DNA from: Flavobacterium sp. MC2016-06 | GTDB taxonomy: Bacteria; Bacteroidota; Bacteroidia; Flavobacteriales; Flavobacteriaceae | Length of the DNA stretch: 64,000 bases | Direction of reading: 5' to 3' | NCBI RefSeq assembly: GCF_009711165.2 | Contig: NZ_WMID02000017.1 | Coordinates: forward strand, 62,001-126,000 | Shown here: in pieces, positions 53,050-61,674 of the stretch | Numbering within the stretch: the stretch's first letter is position 1 | How the letters are laid out: each line of letters opens with the position of its first letter | The notes under the pieces: model-generated | Databases searched by the model: none | Told to the model about the DNA's origin: nothing | Seen by the model: the letters and a program-made list of their open reading frames with translations, nothing else | Translations under genes and position numbers: made by a program

Positions 53050-53352
53050 ATGGAACAAATAGAAATCTTTAAGGCTCTGTCTAATAAATCCAGATTGCAA
53101 ATGCTGGAATGGCTGAAAGAACCCGAAATACATTTTCCAGATCAACTCCAGCATGCAGGATTTGAATATGGAGTTTGTGTTGGGCAGATACAAGCTAAGG
53201 CGGGTCTTACACAATCGACAGTTTCTGAATACTTGTCGATTTTACAACGTGCTGGTTTTATAGAAGCTAAACGTGTTGGACAATGGACATACTACAAACG
53301 CAACGAAGGTGCCTTTGAAGCACTCAGTGAATTAATTAAATCTAGTTTATAA
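53050..53352 (+). CDS. ArsR-family winged-helix transcriptional regulator
   Basis: The 100-residue protein shows the ArsR winged helix: FKALSNKSRLQMLEWLKEPE, the recognition helix AGLTQSTVSEYLSILQRAGF and the wing KRVGQWTYYKRN. There is one Cys (residue 43 in YGVCVGQ), not the ELCVCDL metal site, so it may sense a thiol-active compound or no metal. It lies 7 nt upstream of the old-yellow-enzyme gene, in one operon. The start codon is only 4 nt from the -7 box. Confidence 0.92.
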   Translation: MEQIEIFKALSNKSRLQMLEWLKEPEIHFPDQLQHAGFEYGVCVGQIQAKAGLTQSTVSEYLSILQRAGFIEAKRVGQWTYYKRNEGAFEALSELIKSSL

Positions 53353-53359
53353 AATTACT

Positions 53360-54463
53360 ATGAGTACAAACAGCTTGTTTACACCATTTAACTTAAAAAC
53401 GTTAAATCTTAAGAATAGAATTGTAATGGCGCCAATGACGCGCTCATTTTCTCCAAATGGAGTTCCAACCGATAATGTTGCTTCTTATTATCAAAAAAGA
53501 GCTGAAGGTGAAGTTGGATTAATCTTATCTGAAGGAACTGTAATTGACAGAGCTTCTTCTTCTAATGATGCTAACGTGCCGCATTTTTACGGTAATGAAT
53601 CTCTTAAAGGATGGGAAAAGGTTATTAATGAAGTTCATGCTGCAGGTGGTGCAATGGGACCACAGATCTGGCACATGGGTATTATGGACAATCATCATTC
53701 TGGATGGGTTCCTCCTGTTCCGTTTGAAGGTCCGTCTGGATTAAACAGACCTGATTTTAACAACGGAAATACAATGTCTGAAAAAGATATTGAGGATACT
53801 ATTATTGCTTTTGGTAAAGCTGCTGCTGATGCTAAAAGATTAGGGTTTGATACTATCGAAATTCACGGTGCTCACGGTTATTTAATCGACCAATTTTTTA
53901 GAGCCGAAACGAATTTACGTACTGATATTTATGGCGGAAAAACTTTGCCGGAACGTAATCGTTTTGCTATTGAAGTAATTAAAGAAATTAGAAAACAAGT
54001 AGGAAATGATTTCGCGGTTATCATGAGATTTTCTCAATTTAAACCTTCTGATTATAATTATAAACTAGCAAAAAATCCACAGGAATTAGAAGCTTGGCTT
54101 ACGCCGCTTGTTGATGCTGGTGTAGATCTTTTACATTGTTCACAACGTCGTTTCTGGGAACCAGAATTTGAAGGTTCTGATTTGAACTTTGCAGGATGGG
54201 CTAAAAAAGTAACTGGAACACCAACTATTACGGTAGGTTCTATTGGTCTTTCTGGAGATTTCTTTGGTGCTTTTGCAGGAGAAAGTTCACAACCAACTTC
54301 ATTAGAAGAATTAAACAGACGTTTTGATAGAGGCGATTTTGATCTTGTTGCGGTTGGAAGAGCTCTTTTATCAGATCCTAATTGGACTGCAAAAATCAAA
54401 GCTGGAAAAACAGATGAGTTAATCGGTTTTAGTAAAGAAGCTTTAGGAGAATTAGTTTTATAA
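53360..54463 (+). CDS. NADH:flavin oxidoreductase (old yellow enzyme family)
   Basis: The 367-residue protein is an FMN TIM barrel with NRIVMAPMTRSFSPNGVPTD at the start. The substrate His pair lies in IEIHGAHGYLIDQFFR (residues 169 and 172), followed by NLRTDIYGG, and a final FDLVAVGRALLSDPNW. Old yellow enzymes reduce electrophilic alkenes, including unsaturated aldehydes and N-ethylmaleimide-type compounds. The upstream ArsR gene, 7 nt away, likely controls it, giving a compact sensor-detoxifier pair. Confidence 0.93.
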   Translation: MSTNSLFTPFNLKTLNLKNRIVMAPMTRSFSPNGVPTDNVASYYQKRAEGEVGLILSEGTVIDRASSSNDANVPHFYGNESLKGWEKVINEVHAAGGAMGPQIWHMGIMDNHHSGWVPPVPFEGPSGLNRPDFNNGNTMSEKDIEDTIIAFGKAAADAKRLGFDTIEIHGAHGYLIDQFFRAETNLRTDIYGGKTLPERNRFAIEVIKEIRKQVGNDFAVIMRFSQFKPSDYNYKLAKNPQELEAWLTPLVDAGVDLLHCSQRRFWEPEFEGSDLNFAGWAKKVTGTPTITVGSIGLSGDFFGAFAGESSQPTSLEELNRRFDRGDFDLVAVGRALLSDPNWTAKIKAGKTDELIGFSKEALGELVL

Positions 54464-54504
54464 TCTATGTTTCAATGTGTTTAAAAAATCACGTTCAACA
54501 AAAT

Positions 54505-54539
54505 AAAAAAAGATGAAACTTTATGTTTCATCTTTTTTT
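54505..54539. terminator. Bidirectional terminator
   Basis: AAAAAAAGATGAAAC (54505-54519) and GTTTCATCTTTTTTT (54525-54539) form a 15-bp stem with a 5-nt loop, reaching the stop codon of the convergent 54539 gene. Confidence 0.9.
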
Positions 54540-55036
54540 TATTCATCATCATCGTTTTCAAAAAGATCATTTGAATCAAATGATATATCGTCATTAGAAT
54601 CTTTATCCTCTACCTTTACGCCTGGCGGATTAAATAATCCCCAATTGTCTTTGATATAATTCCAATTATCAAAACTCGCTACCCAATCGATAAATAAAAG
54701 ACGGAATTCTTCAATTGTATTTCTCAATAAGTCAATATAATCTAAATCGGTGATTCCTTCTTCGTAGCGCAGACTTCCTGCCTGCACATATAATTCTCTG
54801 GCAGCTTTACGAATAATCACAGCATTTTCCATTCGCCTGTCGTATAAATCGCCACCTTCTGCACCGGCTATCTTCGCAGGAATTATCATTGCATTTTCTA
54901 ACATAAAACGGACTATGGTTTCCTGCAAAAAATCATTATCAAGGGGAATTGTATGTACAAGTCCTTCTGTTAGTTTAAAAATCTGTTCTGCCTTTTGAAA
55001 AATAGGCATTTTATGAGTTTCATCTAATTTTGACAT
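54539..55036 (-). CDS. Four-helix-bundle-like protein with acidic tail, unknown function
   Basis: The 165-residue helical protein includes FQKAEQIFKLTEGLVHTIP, ENAMIIPAKIAGAEGGD and KAARELYVQAGSLRYEE. The spacing recalls the S23/four-helix-bundle family (a first helix ending in P, then PAKIA-like, then a helix ending in GSL) but identity is not strong. An acidic C-terminal tail follows (SFDSNDLFENDDDE). It could be nucleic-acid or ribosome related, but this is inference. It is monocistronic. Confidence 0.5.
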   Translation of the reverse strand: MSKLDETHKMPIFQKAEQIFKLTEGLVHTIPLDNDFLQETIVRFMLENAMIIPAKIAGAEGGDLYDRRMENAVIIRKAARELYVQAGSLRYEEGITDLDYIDLLRNTIEEFRLLFIDWVASFDNWNYIKDNWGLFNPPGVKVEDKDSNDDISFDSNDLFENDDDE

Positions 55037-55195
55037 GATACTAATTTTTATATTAGATCAAAAATAAGAATAAAAGAATGATATTACTTACAATATTTAA
55101 GTTTTATTAAAAATAGTTTTACATTTTTATAAGCATGTCTAAACAATATAAAATGTTTTTTTGAATCGCGATACAATTAAAAAAGAATTATTTTC

Positions 55196-55353
55196 GCCAC
55201 AGATTCTAAAGATTAAAAAGATTTCTTCATTTTAGATTCCTGCGATGTCAGGCTGAGCGAAGTCGAAGCTCTTTCTAATTTATAACCTTCGACTTCGCTC
55301 AGGGTGACAATCAGTTTTAAATTAAAATCCTTTTAATCTGTAGAATCTGTGGC
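55196..55353. repeat. Nested inverted repeat
   Basis: Outer imperfect arms of about 28 bp lie at 55196-55223 and 55326-55353 (core GCCACAGATTCTAAAGATT and its inverse with changes). Inside them are 22-bp arms at 55247-55268 and 55287-55308 (core TGAGCGAAGTCGAAG). The remainder of the gap 55037-55403 is AT-rich and has no gene. Confidence 0.8.
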
Positions 55354-55403
55354 AAAAATCACCTAGCCATGTGAAAAAATCGAGATTTTCTATTTTGCTA
55401 TTT

Positions 55404-56531
55404 TTATGAAGCGGTTACACTTCGTTTTTGAAATTTTTTCTGCAGCCAATTACGAACAGGTTCATCGTATAATTTCAAGCATAAAAATGCCAAAATGATA
55501 CTCGCTGCTAAAACGCCGATTCCAACTCCGTAACCGTCTTTTAAAGATACTTTATTCTCTACAACCCAAGCGGTAAACCAATAAATAAGCGGATAATGCG
55601 TAATGTAAATTGGATAGGATATATCGCCCAGCCATTTGCATATTTTTACTGAAACTGGGTTTTTAATCTCTCCTCCTGCTCCAATTGCAACAATTAGCGG
55701 AAAAATTAAAATGATACAAAATGATTCGTATAAACCATTCATCCATAAACTATTTTCGTTTCCAAATCTTGGCAGTCCTAAGACTATAACAATTAATAAA
55801 CTGCAAACCCAGAAAGCGCCTTTTATATGAATTAGTTTTCCTAAACGAGAAAGCAGAATTCCTGCAAAAAACGGATATAATAAACGGGTAAAACCAATAT
55901 TCATTTGTTCTAAATTTAAAGACCATCCGCCGATAACATCTCCTTTTGGTCCAAAAACAGTATAATTAATGAGCATTCCTGCAAAAATTAAAACAAATAT
56001 TCCCATTACTTTATTCGAGAATTTACGAAAGAATAAGGCATATAAAATATTTGCAATGTATTCGAAAAACAAAGACCAAGCTGGGCCGTCTAGCGGATGC
56101 ATTTCGCCCCAGCCTCTAATTTCTGTCGACGGTGTAAGCGGAATCAATGTAAACCCAATGAACATTACGAGAATCAATTTCCAAACGGGCATAGTCGCAA
56201 TCTGTGGAAATAAAATATCTGAAGCTTGAAAATAATAGAATATGGCGCCAATAATCATTCCCATAATTACCATGGGCTGCAAACGTATTAAACGTCGTTT
56301 GTAAAACTCCCATTGTGTCATTTTTCCCCAGCGATCGTCGTACGCGTACGCCACAACAAAACCCGATAAGAGGAAAAAGAAATCTACAGCCAGATAACCG
56401 TGATTGATGATTTGTATAAAACGATTTCCACCCGAAAAAGTTTCAAAAATATGAAAAGCAACTACTAAAATTGCCGCAACTCCACGCAGTCCGTCAAGGA
56501 TTTCATAATGCTTTTTTGGCTTTATATTCAT
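55404..56531 (-). CDS. Acyltransferase family 3 (OafA/YrhL-like) membrane protein
   Basis: The 375-residue protein has about ten membrane helices. YEILDGLRGVAAILVVAFH is the AT3 start, with His in the first helix; DFFFLLSGFVVAYAYDDRW and KRRLIRLQPMVIMG give the other signature. The C-terminal ITHYPLIYW and a final basic tail are typical. It transfers acyl groups to extracellular or periplasmic carbohydrates. The gene begins 5 nt from a 7-bp tandem repeat that could alter expression. It is probably part of a carbohydrate locus with the DUF1349 and GH3 genes. Confidence 0.92.
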   Translation of the reverse strand: MNIKPKKHYEILDGLRGVAAILVVAFHIFETFSGGNRFIQIINHGYLAVDFFFLLSGFVVAYAYDDRWGKMTQWEFYKRRLIRLQPMVIMGMIIGAIFYYFQASDILFPQIATMPVWKLILVMFIGFTLIPLTPSTEIRGWGEMHPLDGPAWSLFFEYIANILYALFFRKFSNKVMGIFVLIFAGMLINYTVFGPKGDVIGGWSLNLEQMNIGFTRLLYPFFAGILLSRLGKLIHIKGAFWVCSLLIVIVLGLPRFGNENSLWMNGLYESFCIILIFPLIVAIGAGGEIKNPVSVKICKWLGDISYPIYITHYPLIYWFTAWVVENKVSLKDGYGVGIGVLAASIILAFLCLKLYDEPVRNWLQKKFQKRSVTAS

Positions 56532-56535
56532 TTGG

Positions 56536-56654
56536 GTTATGAGTTATGAGTTATGGGTTATGGGTTATGGGTTATGAGTTATAAGTTATAAGTTATAAGT
56601 TTTGAGTTACGTTTAACACTTATAACTTATAACTCAAAACTCATAACTCATAAC
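56536..56654. repeat. GTTATRR 7-bp tandem repeat with inverted second block
   Basis: Ten or eleven copies of GTTATGA, GTTATGG or GTTATAA run head to tail from 56536 to 56610. Five inverted copies (TTATAAC, TCATAAC) follow from 56618 to 56654. The first block begins 5 nt upstream of the acyltransferase start codon (56529-56531). Confidence 0.92.
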
Positions 56655-56659
56655 TTAAA

Positions 56660-57313
56660 TTACTCTTGATGTGCTTTAAGCCATTCTAATCTTCTCTGAT
56701 CTGGTAAATGTTTTACTGTGAAATTTTCAAATTTAGCTTCAAAACCTTTTCCGTCTGGAGAAGCGGCCATTAAACCAACCATAACGGGCGCGTTATCCTG
56801 CAAGGGCGCATTTCTGGTTAAGATATACGTTTTGTCATCATAAGAGAAAAACACTTCAATAGCGTCTAATCTTCTTACTACTTTTATCCATACAAAAGGT
56901 GGCGCTTTGTCTAAAGTAGTTACACTCCAATCGCTTTTATCGTGCGTTACAACGGTGCTGATATTAAATTTCCCGTCAACAAATTCAACTCCGGTTTTAA
57001 TGTAGTTTTTTTCATCAACGCGAATCATTAATCCCATTTGGTCAAAACGAGCTTTGTAATCTCCCGTTAGCTTTACTTTAGCTTCAAATTCGCCTCCGTA
57101 ATTGGCGTAATAAAACGGAGCGTCGTCTACCGTAAATCCGTAATGCGAGATACGCCAGTAATCGCTGTTAGCGGTAACATTCATAATCAAAGCATTGTTT
57201 TTAATTTCCCATTTTTCAGGCTCATTAAACCACTGCATTTTGTTTAAACTCTGCGCCGAAAGGTTTTGCATTGCTAAAATTGCGGTTGCAAGCATTATTA
57301 TGTTTCTCATCAT
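56660..57313 (-). CDS. DUF1349 secreted protein (concanavalin-like fold)
   Basis: The 217-residue protein has a signal peptide (MMRNIIMLATAILAMQNLSAQ). A DUF1349 domain follows: KMQWFNEPEKWEIKNNAL, TVDDAPFYYANYGGEFEA, FDQMGLMIRVDEKNYIKTG and ECF-free strands to APVMVGLMAASPDGKGFEAK. The fold is a beta-sandwich like concanavalin-type lectins, as in yeast regulation of enolase protein 1. It may bind or cleave carbohydrate, acting near the adjacent GH3 enzyme. Confidence 0.88.
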   Translation of the reverse strand: MMRNIIMLATAILAMQNLSAQSLNKMQWFNEPEKWEIKNNALIMNVTANSDYWRISHYGFTVDDAPFYYANYGGEFEAKVKLTGDYKARFDQMGLMIRVDEKNYIKTGVEFVDGKFNISTVVTHDKSDWSVTTLDKAPPFVWIKVVRRLDAIEVFFSYDDKTYILTRNAPLQDNAPVMVGLMAASPDGKGFEAKFENFTVKHLPDQRRLEWLKAHQE

Positions 57314-57349
57314 ATTTTATTTTAAAATGAAGTATTTCTTTTTTTTTGA

Positions 57350-57452
57350 ACCATTAAGGCATTAAGATAAATTAAGCTTTGAGAACGGACAAAACTTATT
57401 GATAGCAAAAAATTAAGGGCCTGAGACTTAATAAACTTAATATCTTAATGGT
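57350..57452. repeat. CCATTAAGATATTAAG-type inverted repeat
   Basis: The left arm at 57350-57376 and the right arm at 57427-57452 are imperfect inverses of about 26 bp (core ACCATTAAG and CTTAATGGT). It lies in the gap between the DUF1349 and GH3 genes. Confidence 0.65.
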
Positions 57453-57557
57453 GAAAAACTTAAGCCTTATTATTTAATATTTTATGGTAAAAAATAAAGC
57501 TGCAACTTTTTATTATTGCAGCTTTACAAACCAACCAAGTTTAGAAATTAATGAAAT

Positions 57558-59774
57558 TTATTGAAGTGAAAAATTCACTTTAGATTTTATGTCTGTTGAT
57601 GATGCACCAATGATAGCTTCAAAATCTCCAGGTTCTGCAACCCAGTCGTGGTTTTTGTCATCAAAAAAGCTAAGAGCTGTTTTGTCTACTGTAAAAGTTA
57701 CTGTTTTTACTTCTCCCGCTTTAAGCGAAATTTTCTCAAATCCTTTTAATTCTTTTACGGGACGAGGTAATGAAGATTTTAAGTCGCTGATGTAAAGTTG
57801 TACCACTTCTGATCCTTCACGGCTTCCTGTATTTTTTACGGTAACAGAGAACGTAATTTGATCTCCAGCCGTCATTTGTTTTTTATCAGCTGTAACTTTA
57901 CCATATTCAAAAGTCGTGTAGCTTAATCCGTGTCCAAAAGAGAATAATGGTTTTACTTTTTGTTTGTCTGCCCAACGGTATCCAACAAAAATACTTTCAT
58001 TATATTTTACATCATCTCCACCCGGAAATTCTCCTAAAGCGTGCGCTCCATTATCTGATAATTTTACTGGGAAAGTAAACGTTAATTTTCCAGAAGGATT
58101 TACATCTCCAACTAAAACGGCTGCTAAAGCATTTCCAGCTTCAGTACCTAAAAACCATCCTTGAACAATTCCCGGAACTTCTTTAACCCACGGCATAGCC
58201 ACAGCGTTTCCTGAAATATTTACAAAAACTACATTTTTATTTACTTTAACCAATTCCTGAATCAATTGATCTTGATTGTATGGCAAACCTAATTCTTTAC
58301 GATCATGTCCTTCGTCATCTTGATTTTCACTTTTATTCAAACCTCCAATAAAAAGAACGATATCAGCGTCTTTTGCTACTTTTAACGCTTCAGCAGTTAA
58401 TTCGGCAGGAGAACGTTTTTCTTCTAGACTTACTTTTGCAATAACTCCATTATAATTACTTGTTGGATCTCCAACATAACCGCGAGCGTAAACAATTGCA
58501 GCCTGATTACCAATTCTTGCTTTTAATCCTTCAAGAGGCGTAATTTCATATCTTGCTTTAAGCGAAGAACTTCCACCGCCAACAGTCATCATTTTGATTG
58601 CATTTTCTCCAATAACAGCGATTTTCTTTGTTTTGTTTAAATCAATTGGAAGAATGTTATTTTTGTTTTGAAGCAATACAATTCCTTCTTCGGCAATTTT
58701 TTTTCCTGCCTCAGCGTGTTCTTTTGTTCCAAAAGATCCAAAAGGTCTTTCTTTATTCATTGTCGTTAAGAAAGATAAACGCAAAATACGACGTACTTTA
58801 TCATCTAATTCTTTCGTTCCAACTTCTCCTTTTCTAATCATTTCAGAATACGGTTTTGCTAAATAATAATTATCATAAGCATTGCTCGTTCCCCAAGAAA
58901 GTCCGTTAGTCCAAGAACCAAATTCCATGTCTAAACCATTAAAAATAGCTTGTTTAGTATCGTTAACACCTCCCCAGTCTGAAATTACAACTCCTTTAAA
59001 ACCCCATTCTCCACGAAGAATATTATTTAATAAAAACTCATTATGACAGCATTGCTCTCCTTTGTATTTATTGTAAGAACCCATAATTGCCCAAGCGTCT
59101 CCTTCTTGTACAGCTGCTTTAAACGCAGGTAAATAAATCTCGTACAAGGCACGATCATCTACAATTACGTTTACTGAGTTACGCTTGGTTTCTTGATTGT
59201 TTAAAGCGAAATGTTTTACGCAGGCTGCAACTCCATTAGACTGCACGCCTTTAATATAAGGAACGACCATTTTTGAAGTCAAAAACGGATCTTCTCCCAT
59301 GTATTCGAAGTTACGACCGTTTAATGGTGTTCTGTAAATGTTTACTCCAGGTCCTAATAATACATTTTTGTTACGGTAACGTGCTTCTTCTCCAATAGAT
59401 TTACCGTATAAAGAAGCCAAGTCTTTGTTCCAAGTTGCAGAAAGTGCTGTAAGCGCAGGAAATGCAATACAAGAGTCATTTGTCCAGCCAGCCTGATCCC
59501 ATTCGTCCCACTTTACCTCTGTACGAATTCCGTGCGGCCCATCTGTCATCCAGTTTTCTGGAATTCCCAAACGAGCTACTCCTGGCGAACTAAATTTTGA
59601 CTGTGCATGAATCATGGCAATTTTTTCTGCCGTTGTCATTTTAGAAAGTGCATCTTCTACACGTTCGCTAATAGGTTTTTTATCATCAAGATAAACCGGA
59701 ACTTTGTTTTGGGCTTTTATCCCAACAGAACTTAACAAAAGTAAAACAACAATTGTTTTAACGTTTTTAAACAT
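57558..59774 (-). CDS. Glycoside hydrolase family 3 (beta-glucosidase-like)
   Basis: The protein has 738 residues from the ATG at 59774, which gives a Sec signal (MFKNVKTIVVLLLLSSVGIK); an earlier in-frame codon at 59825 is not needed. The N-terminal TIM barrel contains the nucleophile Asp near residue 266 (VVISDWGGVND). The C-terminal (alpha/beta) sandwich includes EGIVLLQNKNNILPI and a terminal fibronectin-type domain (GSREGSEVVQLYISDLKSS). It should remove beta-linked glucose or other sugars from the ends of oligosaccharides in the periplasm. It is in a same-direction series with the DUF1349 and acyltransferase genes. Confidence 0.93.
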   Translation of the reverse strand: MFKNVKTIVVLLLLSSVGIKAQNKVPVYLDDKKPISERVEDALSKMTTAEKIAMIHAQSKFSSPGVARLGIPENWMTDGPHGIRTEVKWDEWDQAGWTNDSCIAFPALTALSATWNKDLASLYGKSIGEEARYRNKNVLLGPGVNIYRTPLNGRNFEYMGEDPFLTSKMVVPYIKGVQSNGVAACVKHFALNNQETKRNSVNVIVDDRALYEIYLPAFKAAVQEGDAWAIMGSYNKYKGEQCCHNEFLLNNILRGEWGFKGVVISDWGGVNDTKQAIFNGLDMEFGSWTNGLSWGTSNAYDNYYLAKPYSEMIRKGEVGTKELDDKVRRILRLSFLTTMNKERPFGSFGTKEHAEAGKKIAEEGIVLLQNKNNILPIDLNKTKKIAVIGENAIKMMTVGGGSSSLKARYEITPLEGLKARIGNQAAIVYARGYVGDPTSNYNGVIAKVSLEEKRSPAELTAEALKVAKDADIVLFIGGLNKSENQDDEGHDRKELGLPYNQDQLIQELVKVNKNVVFVNISGNAVAMPWVKEVPGIVQGWFLGTEAGNALAAVLVGDVNPSGKLTFTFPVKLSDNGAHALGEFPGGDDVKYNESIFVGYRWADKQKVKPLFSFGHGLSYTTFEYGKVTADKKQMTAGDQITFSVTVKNTGSREGSEVVQLYISDLKSSLPRPVKELKGFEKISLKAGEVKTVTFTVDKTALSFFDDKNHDWVAEPGDFEAIIGASSTDIKSKVNFSLQ

Positions 59775-59980
59775 AATAGTAATTATTAGAGCATTTAATT
59801 TACAATATAAGATACTTTTGGTCAAGAGTACCTTTTAATAATATTGTAAAACTAAAACGTTATAGTACACGTTAGATTTTTAAACGCAAAAAAGTAGTAG
59901 ATTAAAAAATTAAAATATTGATTTTCAATTATTTAATAAAAATAAAGCAGCGAAAAAAGTAGTGCTTTTAAAATAAATAA

Positions 59981-61624
59981 TTAGGATTTCAAGGAAATTA
60001 AGCCAATTTTTATCACCATTTCTTCAAAATCATTTCGAGATACTGCGGCTTTATTTCGAGCTCTGGTTCTATAATTATAAATTGTGCTTAAAGAGTATCT
60101 CAAAAAGGCCGCAATTTTTACGCTGTCTGTAATTCCAAGACGGATTAAAGCAAAAATTCGAAGCTCGGTATTAAGCAATTCTCCTTGTTTTAGTACAATT
60201 TGTTCTTCTTTAATTAAGAGCGCATTGAAATCTTTCACGAAAGTGGGATATAAATTCAGAAAGATAATATCAAAGTTTTTATACAATTCTTCTAATTCGT
60301 TATCAACCAAAGTTGTCGATTTTAGAATTTTGTATATTTCATCAAACTGTTTTGCCGTTGCTTTTTTGTTTAAAATGATTCGGTAATTCTCCAGCTTGTT
60401 GATGTAAGTTGAACAAAGGCTGAAAAAATGCGCAATGTATTCTTCTTTTACGTGATTAGACTCTGATAATTGTGAGTTTCTTTCTTGTAATTGATTATTG
60501 GTCTCGGTAATGTCTTTGTTTAATTCTGCTAATTTTTGACTGGTTACATAAAGTTCACTTCTAATTCTGGAAACTTTTTTCATCTGTTTGTAAACGTAAA
60601 CAACTGCTGCAATTAAAAACCCCGAAAGTATACTAATGCATAAAAGATAAAGCTGTAACTGTAGTTTTCTTTTTGCTTCGCGCTCTAGATAAGCGGTATT
60701 AATAATCGAATATACTTCGGACATTTGAAGCGTACGAAACTGTACATTACAAAAAAGGGCGTCTGCAATGGCAGATTGTGTTAGTTTATACGCCATATCG
60801 ACATCGCCAATTTCATAAAAGACTAATGCTAATTCTTGTAATGATGCATTGTCTTTTATGGCATGTTTGATATCTGCTGTGGCAGAAAGTGCGTAATATT
60901 TTTTTCGTAATTCCTGCTGATGAGTGGTTTCGTAAATACTTCCTAAAAGGTAACCTATCATAGCATATTGCGCATTATCTTCTGGAGTTGTGCTCAATAA
61001 ATTCATTAATTTTTTTTGAGCAATGCCATATTGCTTATCAAAAATATGTCTCTGAATGATATTGATTTTGTATTTCAGCGATTGAGGATTGAGTATCGCT
61101 ATTAATGAATCACGATATTTACCTATTTGCTGAATGTATTTTCTATCATAACTATTGGCGACATAATGCTCGTAAAATTCACGATATACTTCGTAATATT
61201 CTGGAAGCAATGCTGTTGATAATGTTTTTTTATTGATGCTTTTTAAGATCGTTTCAGATTCGCGGTATTTTCCTGACGAAGAATAAAGTGTTGCCAATTG
61301 TAATTCGGCCAAATCTTTTAAATCTTTCTTTTGAAGTTCATCGGCAATTATAATGTTCTTTTTTACATAAGAAATAGCCGAGTCTGAGTTGAATTTTAAA
61401 TATTCTGTATATAACGTTTTGTTGTAATTGTACTCTTGCTCTTTGGTTAAAACATCTGGTTTTATTTTCTTGAAATTCAGAATACGTTCTTCTTTTAACT
61501 GTACATATCGCTCTTTATTTCTCAACGCATCATTTAGTTTGTCTAAAATAGTATCTGTACTGTCCAGAGCATGAGCAGCATTTCCTAAAAGAACGAAAAA
61601 GAGAAATAGTAAATAATTTTTCAA
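59981..61624 (-). CDS. DUF6377 membrane-bound regulator with TPR-like sensor
   Basis: The 547-residue protein has a signal peptide (MKNYLLFLFFVLLGNAAHA). A helical periplasmic region of TPR-like repeats extends to about residue 320, then one membrane helix (LYLLCISILSGFLIAAVVYV). A coiled coil follows (ELNKDITETNNQLQERNSQL) and a C-terminal DNA-binding part (ELRIFALIRLGITDSVKIAA, TIYNYRTRARNKA). This fits the DUF6377 group that often sits beside carbohydrate-use loci. The neighbouring GH3, DUF1349 and acyltransferase genes are the probable targets. Confidence 0.9.
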   Translation of the reverse strand: MKNYLLFLFFVLLGNAAHALDSTDTILDKLNDALRNKERYVQLKEERILNFKKIKPDVLTKEQEYNYNKTLYTEYLKFNSDSAISYVKKNIIIADELQKKDLKDLAELQLATLYSSSGKYRESETILKSINKKTLSTALLPEYYEVYREFYEHYVANSYDRKYIQQIGKYRDSLIAILNPQSLKYKINIIQRHIFDKQYGIAQKKLMNLLSTTPEDNAQYAMIGYLLGSIYETTHQQELRKKYYALSATADIKHAIKDNASLQELALVFYEIGDVDMAYKLTQSAIADALFCNVQFRTLQMSEVYSIINTAYLEREAKRKLQLQLYLLCISILSGFLIAAVVYVYKQMKKVSRIRSELYVTSQKLAELNKDITETNNQLQERNSQLSESNHVKEEYIAHFFSLCSTYINKLENYRIILNKKATAKQFDEIYKILKSTTLVDNELEELYKNFDIIFLNLYPTFVKDFNALLIKEEQIVLKQGELLNTELRIFALIRLGITDSVKIAAFLRYSLSTIYNYRTRARNKAAVSRNDFEEMVIKIGLISLKS

Positions 61625-61674
61625 CTTGAAATAAATAAATTTGAGAACAGTAAATATAGTAAAGTAACCTAATT

